Source: an uncultured Acetobacteraceae bacterium
GTDB taxonomy: Bacteria > Pseudomonadota > Alphaproteobacteria > Acetobacterales > Acetobacteraceae
Reading direction: 5' to 3'
Assembly: GCA_937873225.1 (NCBI GenBank)
Contig: CALMVN010000080.1
Location: 1 to 35,779 of the forward strand
Length of the DNA stretch: 35,779 bases
This document shows positions 23,597 through 31,861 of this stretch, piece by piece. The notes under the pieces are model-generated. The model worked only from the letters and a program-made list of their open reading frames with translations. It was not told the DNA's origin and searched no databases. Made by a program: the position numbers and the translations under genes. The stretch's first letter is position 1. Each line of letters starts with the position of its first letter.

Positions 23597-25306
23597 TCAG
23601 GCGGCCAGCTTGGCCTCGTCGCGATACAGCATGGTGGCGGCGAGGTGGATGTCGAGGACGAGGTCGGCATCGGCGCGGGGAAGGTCGAGCTCCGCGTTGC
23701 CGTCGGTCCAGCGCGCGCCCTCGCCGTTGTGCCAGCCGCGCAGCGCCTGGCCGCGCAGCAGGGCCTGCCCGCGGGCCTCGCCGCCCGGCCCCATCACCTG
23801 CTCATCGAGGCCGTGCCACAGCACCAGCTTGTCGACGGCGACGCCCAGGGTGCGGCGGTCGTCCACGAACGGCCCGACCGTTTCCGCCGGCACCGCGGCA
23901 CGCGACAGCAGGCGCACCGGCCGGGCGCCGCGCGGGAGCTGGAACATATGTCGCTGCGCGTTGTGCCAGCAGGCGGCAAGCTCGCTGCCGTCGTCGAGCA
24001 GCAGGCGCAGGTCCGGCTGGTCGGTGAGGGCGACGAGGGCGGGTTCGGCGTGGAGGCCGAGGGCGCGGGCGCGGTCGGCCAGGCGGTGCCAGATCGGCTC
24101 GACCACCGCGCGGGCGACCACCAGCGGGGCGGCCATGACGGCGTCGCGGCACGGCGCGGCGACCGGGCCCGCCGCGACGAACAGGGCGCGGTTGCCGGTG
24201 TCGAGGTAGCTTTCCGTGGTCAGCCCTTCGGACAGCAGGATGCCGTGCCGCTCCAGCTCGACGTGGAAGAACTCGTACTCGGGAATGCTGCGGTCGACCA
24301 GGATGGAGGCGCCGTTGACCAGCATGCGTGCCGGGGTGAGGCCCGCCTCGGTCAGGATGCAGTGCTCCGGAGTCACGAGCAGGTCGCGATGCGGCACGTT
24401 CTCGGCAAAGGCGCCGCGACGGATGCGGACCGGATAGGCGGCGTCCTGCCCGTCATGCTCGGCGACGCGCATGGCACGGCCGCCGACCCAGGCCACGGGG
24501 CGCGACACCGTCTGCCCGGCCTCGACCGCGGTCACCAGGTCGCCCGCGCGCAGGGTCTCGACCGCGACCTCGCCCGACGGCGTGGCGATCATGGTGCCGC
24601 GCAGGAAGCAGGTGGCGAAGCCGATCACCAGGTTGCCGGCATAGGTGGAGCTGTTGCCGCCCTCGACCGCGGCGGTGTTGCCGATGGTGAAGTTGCTGGC
24701 CGTGACCGTGCCGCCCATGCCGCCGAAGCCGATGGTGGCGGTGACGCCGTTGTTGGAGAAGGTCAGCAGGCCGTTGCTGTAGCTGATGATCTTCTCGTTG
24801 ACGGCGCTGACGCCGTTGAACACGATCTGGTCGCCGGCGGACTGGAAGTTGTTGATCGACGACAGCAGCCCGGCATTCGCAAGAGTGCTGGTGTCGAGGA
24901 TCAGGGTGTTGTTGATGCCGGCGAAGTTGATCGAGTCCGCGATGCCGGCCGAGACCAGGCCGCTGCCGATCTCCAGGGTGCCGTTGCCGGCCGCGGTGTT
25001 GCTCGGCCCCTGCGTGGTGGTCGTCAGCTTGTTGGCGGCCGACGTGAAGTAGCCGCTTCCCCCGGTGGTGCCGTAGCCGACGTCGAACGCGGTGCCGAGC
25101 GACAGGCTGGTCGAGTCCAGGATCAGGTCGCCATAGGAGCCGGCATTGATCACCGACAGCGCGCTCAGCGTCGGCGCGATGGTCACGGTGACGATCGTCG
25201 TGCCGCTCGAGAAGGCGCTGTAGACCGACTGCGTGCTTTGCCCGAGGTTGAGGGTGCCGCTGTAGTTCTGGTCGAACTCGACGTTGCTGGTCACGACGTA
25301 GGCCAT
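23597..25306 (-). CDS. Hint-domain (Hint_2) surface/secreted protein
   Basis: A 569-residue protein in three parts. Residues 1-~228 are rich in Ser, Thr, Asn and Gly, with short strand repeats (NNTLILDTSTLANAGLLSSI, then FQSAGDQIVFNGVSAVNEKI), like bacterial beta-helix adhesin passengers. From about 231 comes a Hint_2 domain opening with Cys233 (CFLRGTMIATPSGEVAVETL), then RDLLVTPEHC (about 307-316), LVNGASI and FFHVELERHGILLSEGL. The last ~170 residues are the extension usual for these proteins in Acetobacteraceae. Hint domains can self-cleave at the leading Cys; whether this one does is open. No classical signal peptide or RTX repeat is visible. The ATG at 25304-25306 has GAGGG 9 bases upstream; a GTG two codons earlier also fits. 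Confidence 0.83.
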   Translation of the reverse strand: MAYVVTSNVEFDQNYSGTLNLGQSTQSVYSAFSSGTTIVTVTIAPTLSALSVINAGSYGDLILDSTSLSLGTAFDVGYGTTGGSGYFTSAANKLTTTTQGPSNTAAGNGTLEIGSGLVSAGIADSINFAGINNTLILDTSTLANAGLLSSINNFQSAGDQIVFNGVSAVNEKIISYSNGLLTFSNNGVTATIGFGGMGGTVTASNFTIGNTAAVEGGNSSTYAGNLVIGFATCFLRGTMIATPSGEVAVETLRAGDLVTAVEAGQTVSRPVAWVGGRAMRVAEHDGQDAAYPVRIRRGAFAENVPHRDLLVTPEHCILTEAGLTPARMLVNGASILVDRSIPEYEFFHVELERHGILLSEGLTTESYLDTGNRALFVAAGPVAAPCRDAVMAAPLVVARAVVEPIWHRLADRARALGLHAEPALVALTDQPDLRLLLDDGSELAACWHNAQRHMFQLPRGARPVRLLSRAAVPAETVGPFVDDRRTLGVAVDKLVLWHGLDEQVMGPGGEARGQALLRGQALRGWHNGEGARWTDGNAELDLPRADADLVLDIHLAATMLYRDEAKLAA

Positions 25307-25312
25307 CGTCAC

Positions 25313-25468
25313 ACGCCCTCACGTTGGATGGCACACAACGCTGCGCGCCCGCTCCGCAAGCCATAGGACGAGCGTAAACGCGCGCGCAACGGAAAAGTAA
25401 CGATTCTCGACGTAATTACCGTTTCGACCGTCGCCTGCTTCCGAAACGGCTCAAATAGTGGATCCCTC
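25313..25468 (-). promoter_or_regulatory. AT-richer upstream region of the Hint-domain gene
   Basis: The 156 bases between metH and the Hint-domain gene are noticeably richer in A and T than the surroundings (GGAAAAGTAACGATTC and GTAATTACC near 25391-25420). They probably carry the promoter of the Hint-domain gene. I cannot name a convincing -35/-10 pair. The hairpin at 25419-25449 lies inside. Confidence 0.35.
25419..25449 (-). terminator. Inverted repeat just behind metH
   Basis: CCGTTTCG (25419-25426) and CGAAACGG (25442-25449) form a perfect 8-bp stem with a 15-base loop, starting 20 bases after the metH stop. The following - strand sequence has a T-rich stretch (TTACTTTTCC) but not directly after the stem. 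It may end the metH transcript or be an operator for the Hint-domain gene. Confidence 0.4.
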
Positions 25469-28400
25469 TCAGATCGAGAAGTACTTCGCATGACGGTTGA
25501 ACAGCACCAGCGCGCTGGTGGACTGCTCCGGATGCAGCTGCCAGCCCTCGGACAGGCTCACCCCGATCCGCTCCGCGCCCAGCAGCTGCAGCAGCGGCTC
25601 CTGGTCCTCCAGCTTCGGGCAGGCCGGATAGCCGAACGAGTAGCGCGAGCCGCGATAGCCCTGGCCCAGCAGCGCGTCCATGTCGCGCGCGTCCTCGCCG
25701 GCATGGCCGAGCTCGGCGCGCATGCGCTTGTGCGCGTACTCCGCCATCGCCTCCGCCATCTCCACCGACAGGCCGTGCAGGTACAGGTAGTCCTGGTAGC
25801 GGTTGGCCTCGAACCAGGTGCGGGCGACGTCGGAGGCCTTCTGCCCCACCGTCACCACCTGCAGCCCGATCACGTCGCGCTCCGGACCGTCGCCCACGTC
25901 GCGCACGAAGTCGGCGATGCAGGCCCCGTCCTCGCGCGGCTGCCTGGGCAGGTCGATCCGGGCGAGCTCGGTGACGCCGTCCGGCTCGAACAGGATCAGC
26001 GCGTTGCCCTCGCCGGCCGCCTTCCAGTAGCCGGTGATGGCCTGCGGTCGCAGGATGTCCTGCTCGGCGCACAGCGCCAGCATGCGCCGCATCACCGGAC
26101 GCAGCTCCTGCCTGGACCAGGAGAGGAACTCCTCCAGCGAGCGGCCCTGCTTCCGGAACCCCCACTGGAACTGGTACAGGCTGCGCTCGTTCAGGAACGG
26201 GATCACCGCGTTCGGGCTGGCCTCGATCACCCGGGCGCCCCAGAACGGTGGCGCCGTCACCGCCTCGTCGTTCAGCCGACGCCGGCGCGCCCGCGCAGCG
26301 GCGAGGTCGACAGTCCCGAAGCCGCGCACCTCCGCCAGCTCCGGCAGGCGCTTGTTGGCCCGCCCCTTGCCCTTCCGGCGCGACTGGATCGCGCCGAGAT
26401 AGGTGTCGAGCTCGCCGCTCTCGACCTTGTCCATCAGGCCGAGCCCGTCGAACGCGTCGCGGGCATAGGCGACGCGGCCCCCGTTATAGGCGGCGACGCA
26501 TTCCTCCTCGACGTAGTTGCGCGTCAGCGCCGCACCCCCCAGCAGCACCGGGATCTCCAGCCCCTGCCTGGCCATCTCCTCCAGGTTCTCGCGCATCACC
26601 ACCGTGGACTTCACCAGCAGCCCGGACATGCCGATCGCGTCCGCCTTGTGCTCGCGGACGGCGGCGATCATGTCGGCCAGCGGCACCTTGATGCCGAGGT
26701 TGCACACCCGGTAGCCGTTGTTGGTCAGGATGATGTCGACCAGGTTCTTGCCGATGTCGTGCACGTCGCCCTTCACGGTCGCGAGCACGATGGTGCCGCG
26801 GGTCTGGCCTTCCACCCGCTCCATGAACGGCTCCAGGTGCGCCACCGCCGCCTTCATGGTCTCCGCCGACTGCAGCACGAAGGGAAGCTGCATCTTGCCC
26901 GCGCCGAACAGCTCGCCCACCGTCTTCATGCCGTCGAGCAGCACCGTGTTGATGATGTCGAGGGGCGGCATGGTGGCCCGCGCCTCGTCCAGCTCGGCCT
27001 CCAGCCCCTTGCGGTCGCCGTCGACGATGCGGTCGCGCAGCCGCCCCTGCACGGTGTCGGCCCGGGTCTTCTTGACCGCTTCCGACGCCTTGCGGTCGGC
27101 GAACAGCTCCAGCAGCCGCTTGAGCGGGTCGTAGCCCTCGCGCCTGCGGTCGAAGATCAGGTCCTCGGCGACCTGGATCTCCTCCGGCGCCAGCAGGTGC
27201 AGCGGCCGGATCTTGCTGACGTGGACGATGGCCCCGCTCATGCCGGCGCGCACCGCGTGGTCGAGGAACACCGAGTTCAGCACCGCGCGCGCCGCCGGGT
27301 TCAGCCCGAACGAGATGTTGGACAGCCCCAGGATGATCTGGATGTCCGGGAACCGCTCCCGGATCAGCCGGATGCCCTCGATGGTCCACTGCCCGAGCTT
27401 GCGGTCGTCCTCGTTCCCGGTGGCGACGGTGAAGGTGAGCGGGTCGATCAGCAGGTCGGATTGCGGCAGGCCGTGGGTGTCGCAGGCGAACTCGACCAGC
27501 CTCGTCGCGATCCTGAGCTTGTCCTCCGGGGTCTTGGCCATGCCGACCTCGTCGATGGTCAGCGCGATCACTGCGGCGCCGAACTTGCGCGCGAGCTCGA
27601 GCCGGTCGCGGGCGTGGCCCTCGCCGTCCTCGAAGTTGATCGAGTTGATGATCGGCTTGCCGCCGTGCAGCTTCAGCGCGCTGGCGATCACCGGCGTCTC
27701 GGTGGAGTCGATCACCAGCGGGGCGTTCACCGACGCGGTGAACCGGCGCACCACCTCGTCCATCTCCCCCACCTCGTCCCGGCCGACGAAGGCGGTGCAC
27801 AGGTCCAGCGCGTTGGAGCCTTCGGTGGCCTGCTCGCGCCCCACCGCGACGCAGCCGTCCCAGTCGCCGGTTTCCTGCAGCTCGCGCCACTTCCTGGAGC
27901 CGTTGGCGTTGCAGCGCTCGCCGATGGAGAAGTAGCTGTTCTCCTGGCGCAGCGCGGTCTGGCCGTACAGGCTGGCCACCGACGGGATCCACACCGGCCG
28001 GCGCGCCACCGGCGCCGGACGGCGCCCGTTGCCCGCCCGCCCCCGCAGCATCGCGTCCAGCGCCTCGATGTGCGGGGTCGAGGTGCCGCAGCAGCCGCCG
28101 ACCAGGTTGAGGCCGTCCTCGACGATGAAGCGCTCGATCCAGCTCGCCATCTCGCCCGGCGTCAGCGGGTAGTGCGTCCGGCCGTCCACCAGCTCCGGCA
28201 GGCCGGCGTTGGGCTGCACCGAGATCAGCCGCGGCCAGTTGGCGGCCAGCCAGCGCACGTGCTCGGACATCTCCTGCGGCCCGGTGGCGCAGTTCAGCCC
28301 GATCAGCGGCACGTCGAGCGCGTGCACCACGGTGGCGGCGGCGGCGATGTCCGGGCCGACCAGCAGGGTGCCGGTGGTCTCCACCGTGACCTGGACGAAG

Positions 28401-28960
28401 ATCGGGGTGTCGGTGCCGGCCGCCGCCCGGGCGATCTTGGCGCCGTTGACCGCGGCCTTGATCTGCAGCGTGTCCTGGCAGGTCTCGATCAGCAGCGCGT
28501 CCACGCCGCCGTCGATGAGGCCGGCGCACTGCTCGGCGAGTGCCGCTTCCAGCGGGTCGTAGGCGACGTTGCCGAGCGAGGGCAGCTTGGTGCCCGGCCC
28601 GATGGAGCCGATCACGTAGCGGTGGCGGCCGTCCGAGAAGCTGTCCGCCGCCTCGCGCGCCAGCTCGGCGGCGACCTTGTTGATCTCGTGGGTGCGCTCG
28701 GCGAGGTCGAACTCGGCCAGCGTGATCGGCGAGCCGCCGAAGCTGTTGGTCTCCACCATGTCGGCGCCGGCGGCGAAGTAGCCGCGATGGATCTCGCGCA
28801 CCAGCTCCGGCCGGGACAGGTTGAGCACCTCGGTGCAGTTCTCCCGGTTCCAGTAGTCGCGCTCCACCTCCAGGTCGAGCATCTGCACCCGCGACCCCAT
28901 GCCGCCGTCGCATAGCAGGACCTGGTCGAGAAGGGCGTCGAGGAGGTGGGGGCGGGTCAT
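25469..28960 (-). CDS. metH: Cobalamin-dependent methionine synthase
   Basis: Cytoplasmic enzyme that transfers the methyl group of methyltetrahydrofolate to homocysteine through bound B12. The 1163 residues contain all modules in order. The homocysteine domain (1-~305) has zinc ligands Cys224 (GLNCATGP), Cys290 and Cys291 (GGCCGT). The pterin domain (~340-600) has FSIGERCNANGSRKW and NFEDGE. The B12 cap is at about 630-720. The B12 domain has the axial His734 in GDVHDIG. The AdoMet reactivation domain (~895-1163) has RGSRYSFGYPACP. The last domain is shorter than in E. coli, as in the ~1160-1190-residue MetH type. AGGA lies 5 bases before the ATG. No cobalamin riboswitch is recognisable in the 145-base leader. 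Confidence 0.97.
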   Translation of the reverse strand: MTRPHLLDALLDQVLLCDGGMGSRVQMLDLEVERDYWNRENCTEVLNLSRPELVREIHRGYFAAGADMVETNSFGGSPITLAEFDLAERTHEINKVAAELAREAADSFSDGRHRYVIGSIGPGTKLPSLGNVAYDPLEAALAEQCAGLIDGGVDALLIETCQDTLQIKAAVNGAKIARAAAGTDTPIFVQVTVETTGTLLVGPDIAAAATVVHALDVPLIGLNCATGPQEMSEHVRWLAANWPRLISVQPNAGLPELVDGRTHYPLTPGEMASWIERFIVEDGLNLVGGCCGTSTPHIEALDAMLRGRAGNGRRPAPVARRPVWIPSVASLYGQTALRQENSYFSIGERCNANGSRKWRELQETGDWDGCVAVGREQATEGSNALDLCTAFVGRDEVGEMDEVVRRFTASVNAPLVIDSTETPVIASALKLHGGKPIINSINFEDGEGHARDRLELARKFGAAVIALTIDEVGMAKTPEDKLRIATRLVEFACDTHGLPQSDLLIDPLTFTVATGNEDDRKLGQWTIEGIRLIRERFPDIQIILGLSNISFGLNPAARAVLNSVFLDHAVRAGMSGAIVHVSKIRPLHLLAPEEIQVAEDLIFDRRREGYDPLKRLLELFADRKASEAVKKTRADTVQGRLRDRIVDGDRKGLEAELDEARATMPPLDIINTVLLDGMKTVGELFGAGKMQLPFVLQSAETMKAAVAHLEPFMERVEGQTRGTIVLATVKGDVHDIGKNLVDIILTNNGYRVCNLGIKVPLADMIAAVREHKADAIGMSGLLVKSTVVMRENLEEMARQGLEIPVLLGGAALTRNYVEEECVAAYNGGRVAYARDAFDGLGLMDKVESGELDTYLGAIQSRRKGKGRANKRLPELAEVRGFGTVDLAAARARRRRLNDEAVTAPPFWGARVIEASPNAVIPFLNERSLYQFQWGFRKQGRSLEEFLSWSRQELRPVMRRMLALCAEQDILRPQAITGYWKAAGEGNALILFEPDGVTELARIDLPRQPREDGACIADFVRDVGDGPERDVIGLQVVTVGQKASDVARTWFEANRYQDYLYLHGLSVEMAEAMAEYAHKRMRAELGHAGEDARDMDALLGQGYRGSRYSFGYPACPKLEDQEPLLQLLGAERIGVSLSEGWQLHPEQSTSALVLFNRHAKYFSI

Positions 28961-28975
28961 GACGATCCTGTCGGC

Positions 28976-28992
28976 GTCGGCGCCGCGCCGAC
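28976..28992 (-). other. Perfect 7-bp hairpin in the metH leader
   Basis: GTCGGCG (28976-28982), a 3-base loop CCG, then CGCCGAC (28986-28992), ending 16 bases before the metH ATG on the - strand. It is close enough to affect translation initiation. It does not match a riboswitch I know, and chance is possible at this GC content. Confidence 0.3.
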
Positions 28993-29105
28993 CCGGGACG
29001 GGGTGGCTGCCGGATCGGACGCACGTCCATATGTAAGGTGGCGACGCTTCTCACAAAGCCGGCTGCCGCTGTCCAGCGGCGCCGCCCACGCCCGGAGACC
29101 GGTTC

Positions 29106-29480
29106 ATGCGCCTTGATGCCCGCATCCCGGTGCATGTCGTGCCTTCCGGCGCCGGGCTGCCGGAGGCCGATCCGCAGGCCCTGCTCGTGGTGGCGGGGCC
29201 GGGGCTGCCGGCCGGCGGGGAGGCCGGCTGGATGGCGGTCCGGCAGCTCGCGACCGACAGCCTGGTTGCCGCCCCCCATCCCGCGGGCTGCGCCTGCTGT
29301 GCGGCCCGCAGCCCGCTCGCCCTGCTCCTGTCGTCCCTGTTCGAGCAGCGCGCGCGGGGCACGCTTGGCCTGTTCCGGCGCGTCTGGATGATGGCGCCCG
29401 CCGCCCTGGTCGAGGCGGTTCCGGCACTGCTGGCCTCGGATCCGGTGGTCGCCGGGCGCTACCGGATGGGAGAAAATTAA
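29106..29480 (+). CDS. Small CobW/G3E-like protein with CxCC motif but no P-loop
   Basis: A 124-residue protein, not described to my knowledge. The second half matches the G3E GTPase family (CobW, COG0523) by eye: HPAGCACCAARSPLALLLSS at 58-77 corresponds to the metal-binding GCxCCxxRxDLxxxL motif (Cys62, Cys64, Cys65). FRRVWMMAPAALVEAVPALL then SDPVVAGRYRM correspond to the following FDxVxIETTGLADPxxV...DxxVAxRYRL. At the N-terminus, IPVHVVPSGAGLPEA stands where the family has a P-loop (VTVLTGFLGAGKTT), but the Lys and Thr/Ser are missing, so it should not bind GTP normally. GGAGA lies about 8 bases before the ATG. It is divergent from metH (145 bases) and 116 bases upstream of the ABC exporter gene. 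A metal-handling role is inferred only. Confidence 0.65.
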   Translation: MRLDARIPVHVVPSGAGLPEADPQALLVVAGPGLPAGGEAGWMAVRQLATDSLVAAPHPAGCACCAARSPLALLLSSLFEQRARGTLGLFRRVWMMAPAALVEAVPALLASDPVVAGRYRMGEN

Positions 29481-29551
29481 CCCGGCCGCGGTTTTTACAT
29501 GCTATGGTTGTCGTGAAAGGCCGTTCAAGCGGTAGCCATGTCTTGTGCCCG

Positions 29552-29571
29552 GGGGGTGAGGTCGGACCCCC
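29552..29571 (+). other. Hairpin in the leader of the type I exporter gene
   Basis: GGGGGT (29552-29557) and ACCCCC (29566-29571) can pair over an 8-base loop, 25 bases upstream of the GTG start. It could be a leader structure or the remains of a terminator for the CobW-like gene; there is no T-run. Confidence 0.25.
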
Positions 29572-29596
29572 GAGGCGCCCTGGTGAAGGAAATCCT

Positions 29597-31858
29597 GTGG
29601 ATCAACGCAACGACGCCGGCTACGGTAGCTCGCCGGACAGCCACGCCGCCGGACCCGCAAAGGCGCCCGATCCGATGACCATCCGGTTGCGGGCGGCCAT
29701 GGCGGCCGCCAAGTACCATGGCATCGAGTTGGACCCGAAGACCTTCCAGGCGGAGGCGAGCGAGCGCTCGCCCTCGCCGGCCACGCTGGTGCGCTGGATG
29801 GACGACCAGGGCCTGGTCGCCAAGGGCATGCACCTGAAGTGGCGCTACCTGGTGCGGATGCACAACACGCCGCCGATCGTGCTGATGTTCAAGGACGGCT
29901 CGGCCGGCCTGTTCATGTCGGCCGACACCCATCGCGGCGTGGTCTGGCTGCGCGACCCGATGGGCGGCGAAAGCGACCCGCTGGTCGCGGTGGACGAGCT
30001 GCGCCTGTCCCAGGTCTGGACCGGCGACGTGCTGCTGCTGCGCCGCGCCCGCGCCGGCGTGGAGGCGGAGGCGCCGGTCGACATACGCTGGCTCAGCCGC
30101 GTGGTGCTGCGCGAGAAGAGTGCGCTGCGCGACATCACCCTGTCCTCCATGGTGCTGTCGGTGCTGACCATCCTGCCGGCGCTGATCATCATGCAGGTGA
30201 TCAACAAGGTGGTCGGCCAGCATTCGCTCGCCACCCTGTTCTCCATCACCATGATCCTGGTGGTGCTGACCTTCTACGAGACCCTGCTGAGCTACGCCCG
30301 ACGCGAGCTGGTGCTGGTGATGACGGCGCGCATCGACAGCCGCATCAGCATCCACGTGTTCAACCGGCTGCTGGCCCTGCCGCTGGAGTACTTCGAGCGG
30401 CAGCAGGCCGGCAACGTGATCGGCCGGGTGATGCAGATCTACAAGGTGCGCGACTTCATGACCGGGTCGCTGCTGCGCACCTTCCTGGACATGTTCACCC
30501 TGGTGATGATCCTGCCGCTGCTGTTCTTCCTGAGCTCGACCCTGGCCTGGATGACGCTGGCCGGCGCCGGCGCGATCGGCCTGATCGTGGTCATCTTCAT
30601 GGGCCCGGTCAGCTACTACATCGGCCGTGTGACCGCGGCCGAGATGGCGCGCGGCTCGGTGCTCTACGAGTCGATCGCCGGCATACGCACGCTGAAGACC
30701 CTGGCCCTGGAGCCCGCGCGCAAGCAGGAATGGGACGAGAAGACCGCCGAGGTCACGCGCTGGAAGCTCGCCGCCGGGCGGATGAGCAACTGGCCGCAGA
30801 CCATCATCATGCCGATCGAGATGTTCATCAGCCGCGGCGTGCTGCTGGTCGGCGCCTACCTCGCGGTGACCGACACCACCGGCACCGGATCGGTCGGCGC
30901 CGGCGGGCTGGTCGCGTTCATGATGCTGGGCGGCCGCGTCGCCGCCCCGCTGGTCGGCTTCGCCAAGCTGCTGGAGGACTTCACCGAGGTCCGCGCCTCG
31001 CTCAGCGAGGTCGGCTCGGTGCTGAACAACCCGACCGAGACCAGGGCGCTCACCACCGGCATGCGGCCGAAGATCGTCGGCGGCCTGTCCTTCGTGGACG
31101 TGAACTTCTCCTATCCGGGTGCCCCCACCAAGGCGCTGGACGGGGTCGACTTCCAGATCCCGCCCGGCACCATGCTGGGCGTGGTCGGGCGTTCCGGCTC
31201 CGGCAAGTCGACGCTGACCCGCCTGCTGCAGGGCGTCAGCCGGAACTATTCCGGCTACCTGAAGCTCGACGGCATCGACATGCGCGAGATCAACCTGAAC
31301 CACCTGCGCCGCTCGTTCGGCGTGGTGCTGCAGGACAACTTCCTGTTCCGCGGCACGGTGCGCGACAACATCACCGCGGGCCGTCCCGGCCTGACCCTGG
31401 ACGACGTGGTGCGCGCCGCCCGCCTCGCCGGTGCCGAGGAGTTCATCGAGCGCATGCCGGCCGGCTACGAGACCTTCATCGAGGAGGGCTCGACCAACAT
31501 CTCCGGCGGGCAGAAGCAGCGGCTGGCGATCGCGCGCGCGCTGATCTCCGACCCCAAGCTGCTGATCCTGGACGAGGCCACCTCGGCGCTCGACCCGGAA
31601 TCCGAGGCGCTGGTCAACGCCAACCTGGCCCGGATCGGCAAGGGCCGCACCATGGTCATCGTGTCGCACCGCCTGTCCTCGCTGGTGGACTGCGACCAGA
31701 TCCTGGTGATGGAGCAGGGCAAGGTGGACGACATCGGCCCGCACAACGTCCTGGTCGAGCGCTGCGCGATCTACCGCCAGCTCTGGCTGCAGCAGAACCG
31801 GCACATGAACGCCGACCGCAACGCCGGTCCGGCGCCGATGCTGGCCGAAGGAGACTGA
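29597..31858 (+). CDS. Type I secretion ABC exporter (HlyB-like) with Cys-less C39-like domain
   Basis: Inner-membrane ATPase of a type I secretion system, 753 residues. Residues ~26-150 are a C39-peptidase-like domain without the catalytic Cys (TMIR-type N-terminus, residues 27-60, contains no Cys), as in HlyB, so it should hold substrate, not cleave leaders. The membrane domain is at about 165-460. The ABC domain has Walker A GRSGSGKST (531-539), signature ISGGQ (635-639), Walker B LLILDE (655-660) and His691. The start is the GTG at 29597: GAAGGA stands 6 bases before it, while the upstream in-frame ATG at 29504 lacks such a site. The HlyD gene follows after 3 bases. Confidence 0.93.
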   Translation: MDQRNDAGYGSSPDSHAAGPAKAPDPMTIRLRAAMAAAKYHGIELDPKTFQAEASERSPSPATLVRWMDDQGLVAKGMHLKWRYLVRMHNTPPIVLMFKDGSAGLFMSADTHRGVVWLRDPMGGESDPLVAVDELRLSQVWTGDVLLLRRARAGVEAEAPVDIRWLSRVVLREKSALRDITLSSMVLSVLTILPALIIMQVINKVVGQHSLATLFSITMILVVLTFYETLLSYARRELVLVMTARIDSRISIHVFNRLLALPLEYFERQQAGNVIGRVMQIYKVRDFMTGSLLRTFLDMFTLVMILPLLFFLSSTLAWMTLAGAGAIGLIVVIFMGPVSYYIGRVTAAEMARGSVLYESIAGIRTLKTLALEPARKQEWDEKTAEVTRWKLAAGRMSNWPQTIIMPIEMFISRGVLLVGAYLAVTDTTGTGSVGAGGLVAFMMLGGRVAAPLVGFAKLLEDFTEVRASLSEVGSVLNNPTETRALTTGMRPKIVGGLSFVDVNFSYPGAPTKALDGVDFQIPPGTMLGVVGRSGSGKSTLTRLLQGVSRNYSGYLKLDGIDMREINLNHLRRSFGVVLQDNFLFRGTVRDNITAGRPGLTLDDVVRAARLAGAEEFIERMPAGYETFIEEGSTNISGGQKQRLAIARALISDPKLLILDEATSALDPESEALVNANLARIGKGRTMVIVSHRLSSLVDCDQILVMEQGKVDDIGPHNVLVERCAIYRQLWLQQNRHMNADRNAGPAPMLAEGD

Positions 31859-31861
31859 ACC

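Noticed and set aside
23597-25306. Intein inside a host protein
   Set aside because: The Hint domain is followed by the extension usual for Hint_2 surface proteins, with no C-terminal His-Asn splice junction or split host enzyme.
28961-29105. Cobalamin riboswitch before metH
   Set aside because: The gap is too short and no B12-box-like sequence (GCCACTG-type) was seen.
29504-29596. Upstream ATG for the type I exporter
   Set aside because: The GTG at 29597 has GAAGGA at ideal spacing, and the extra 31 residues would include a hairpin-forming G-run and Pro/Gly-rich noise.
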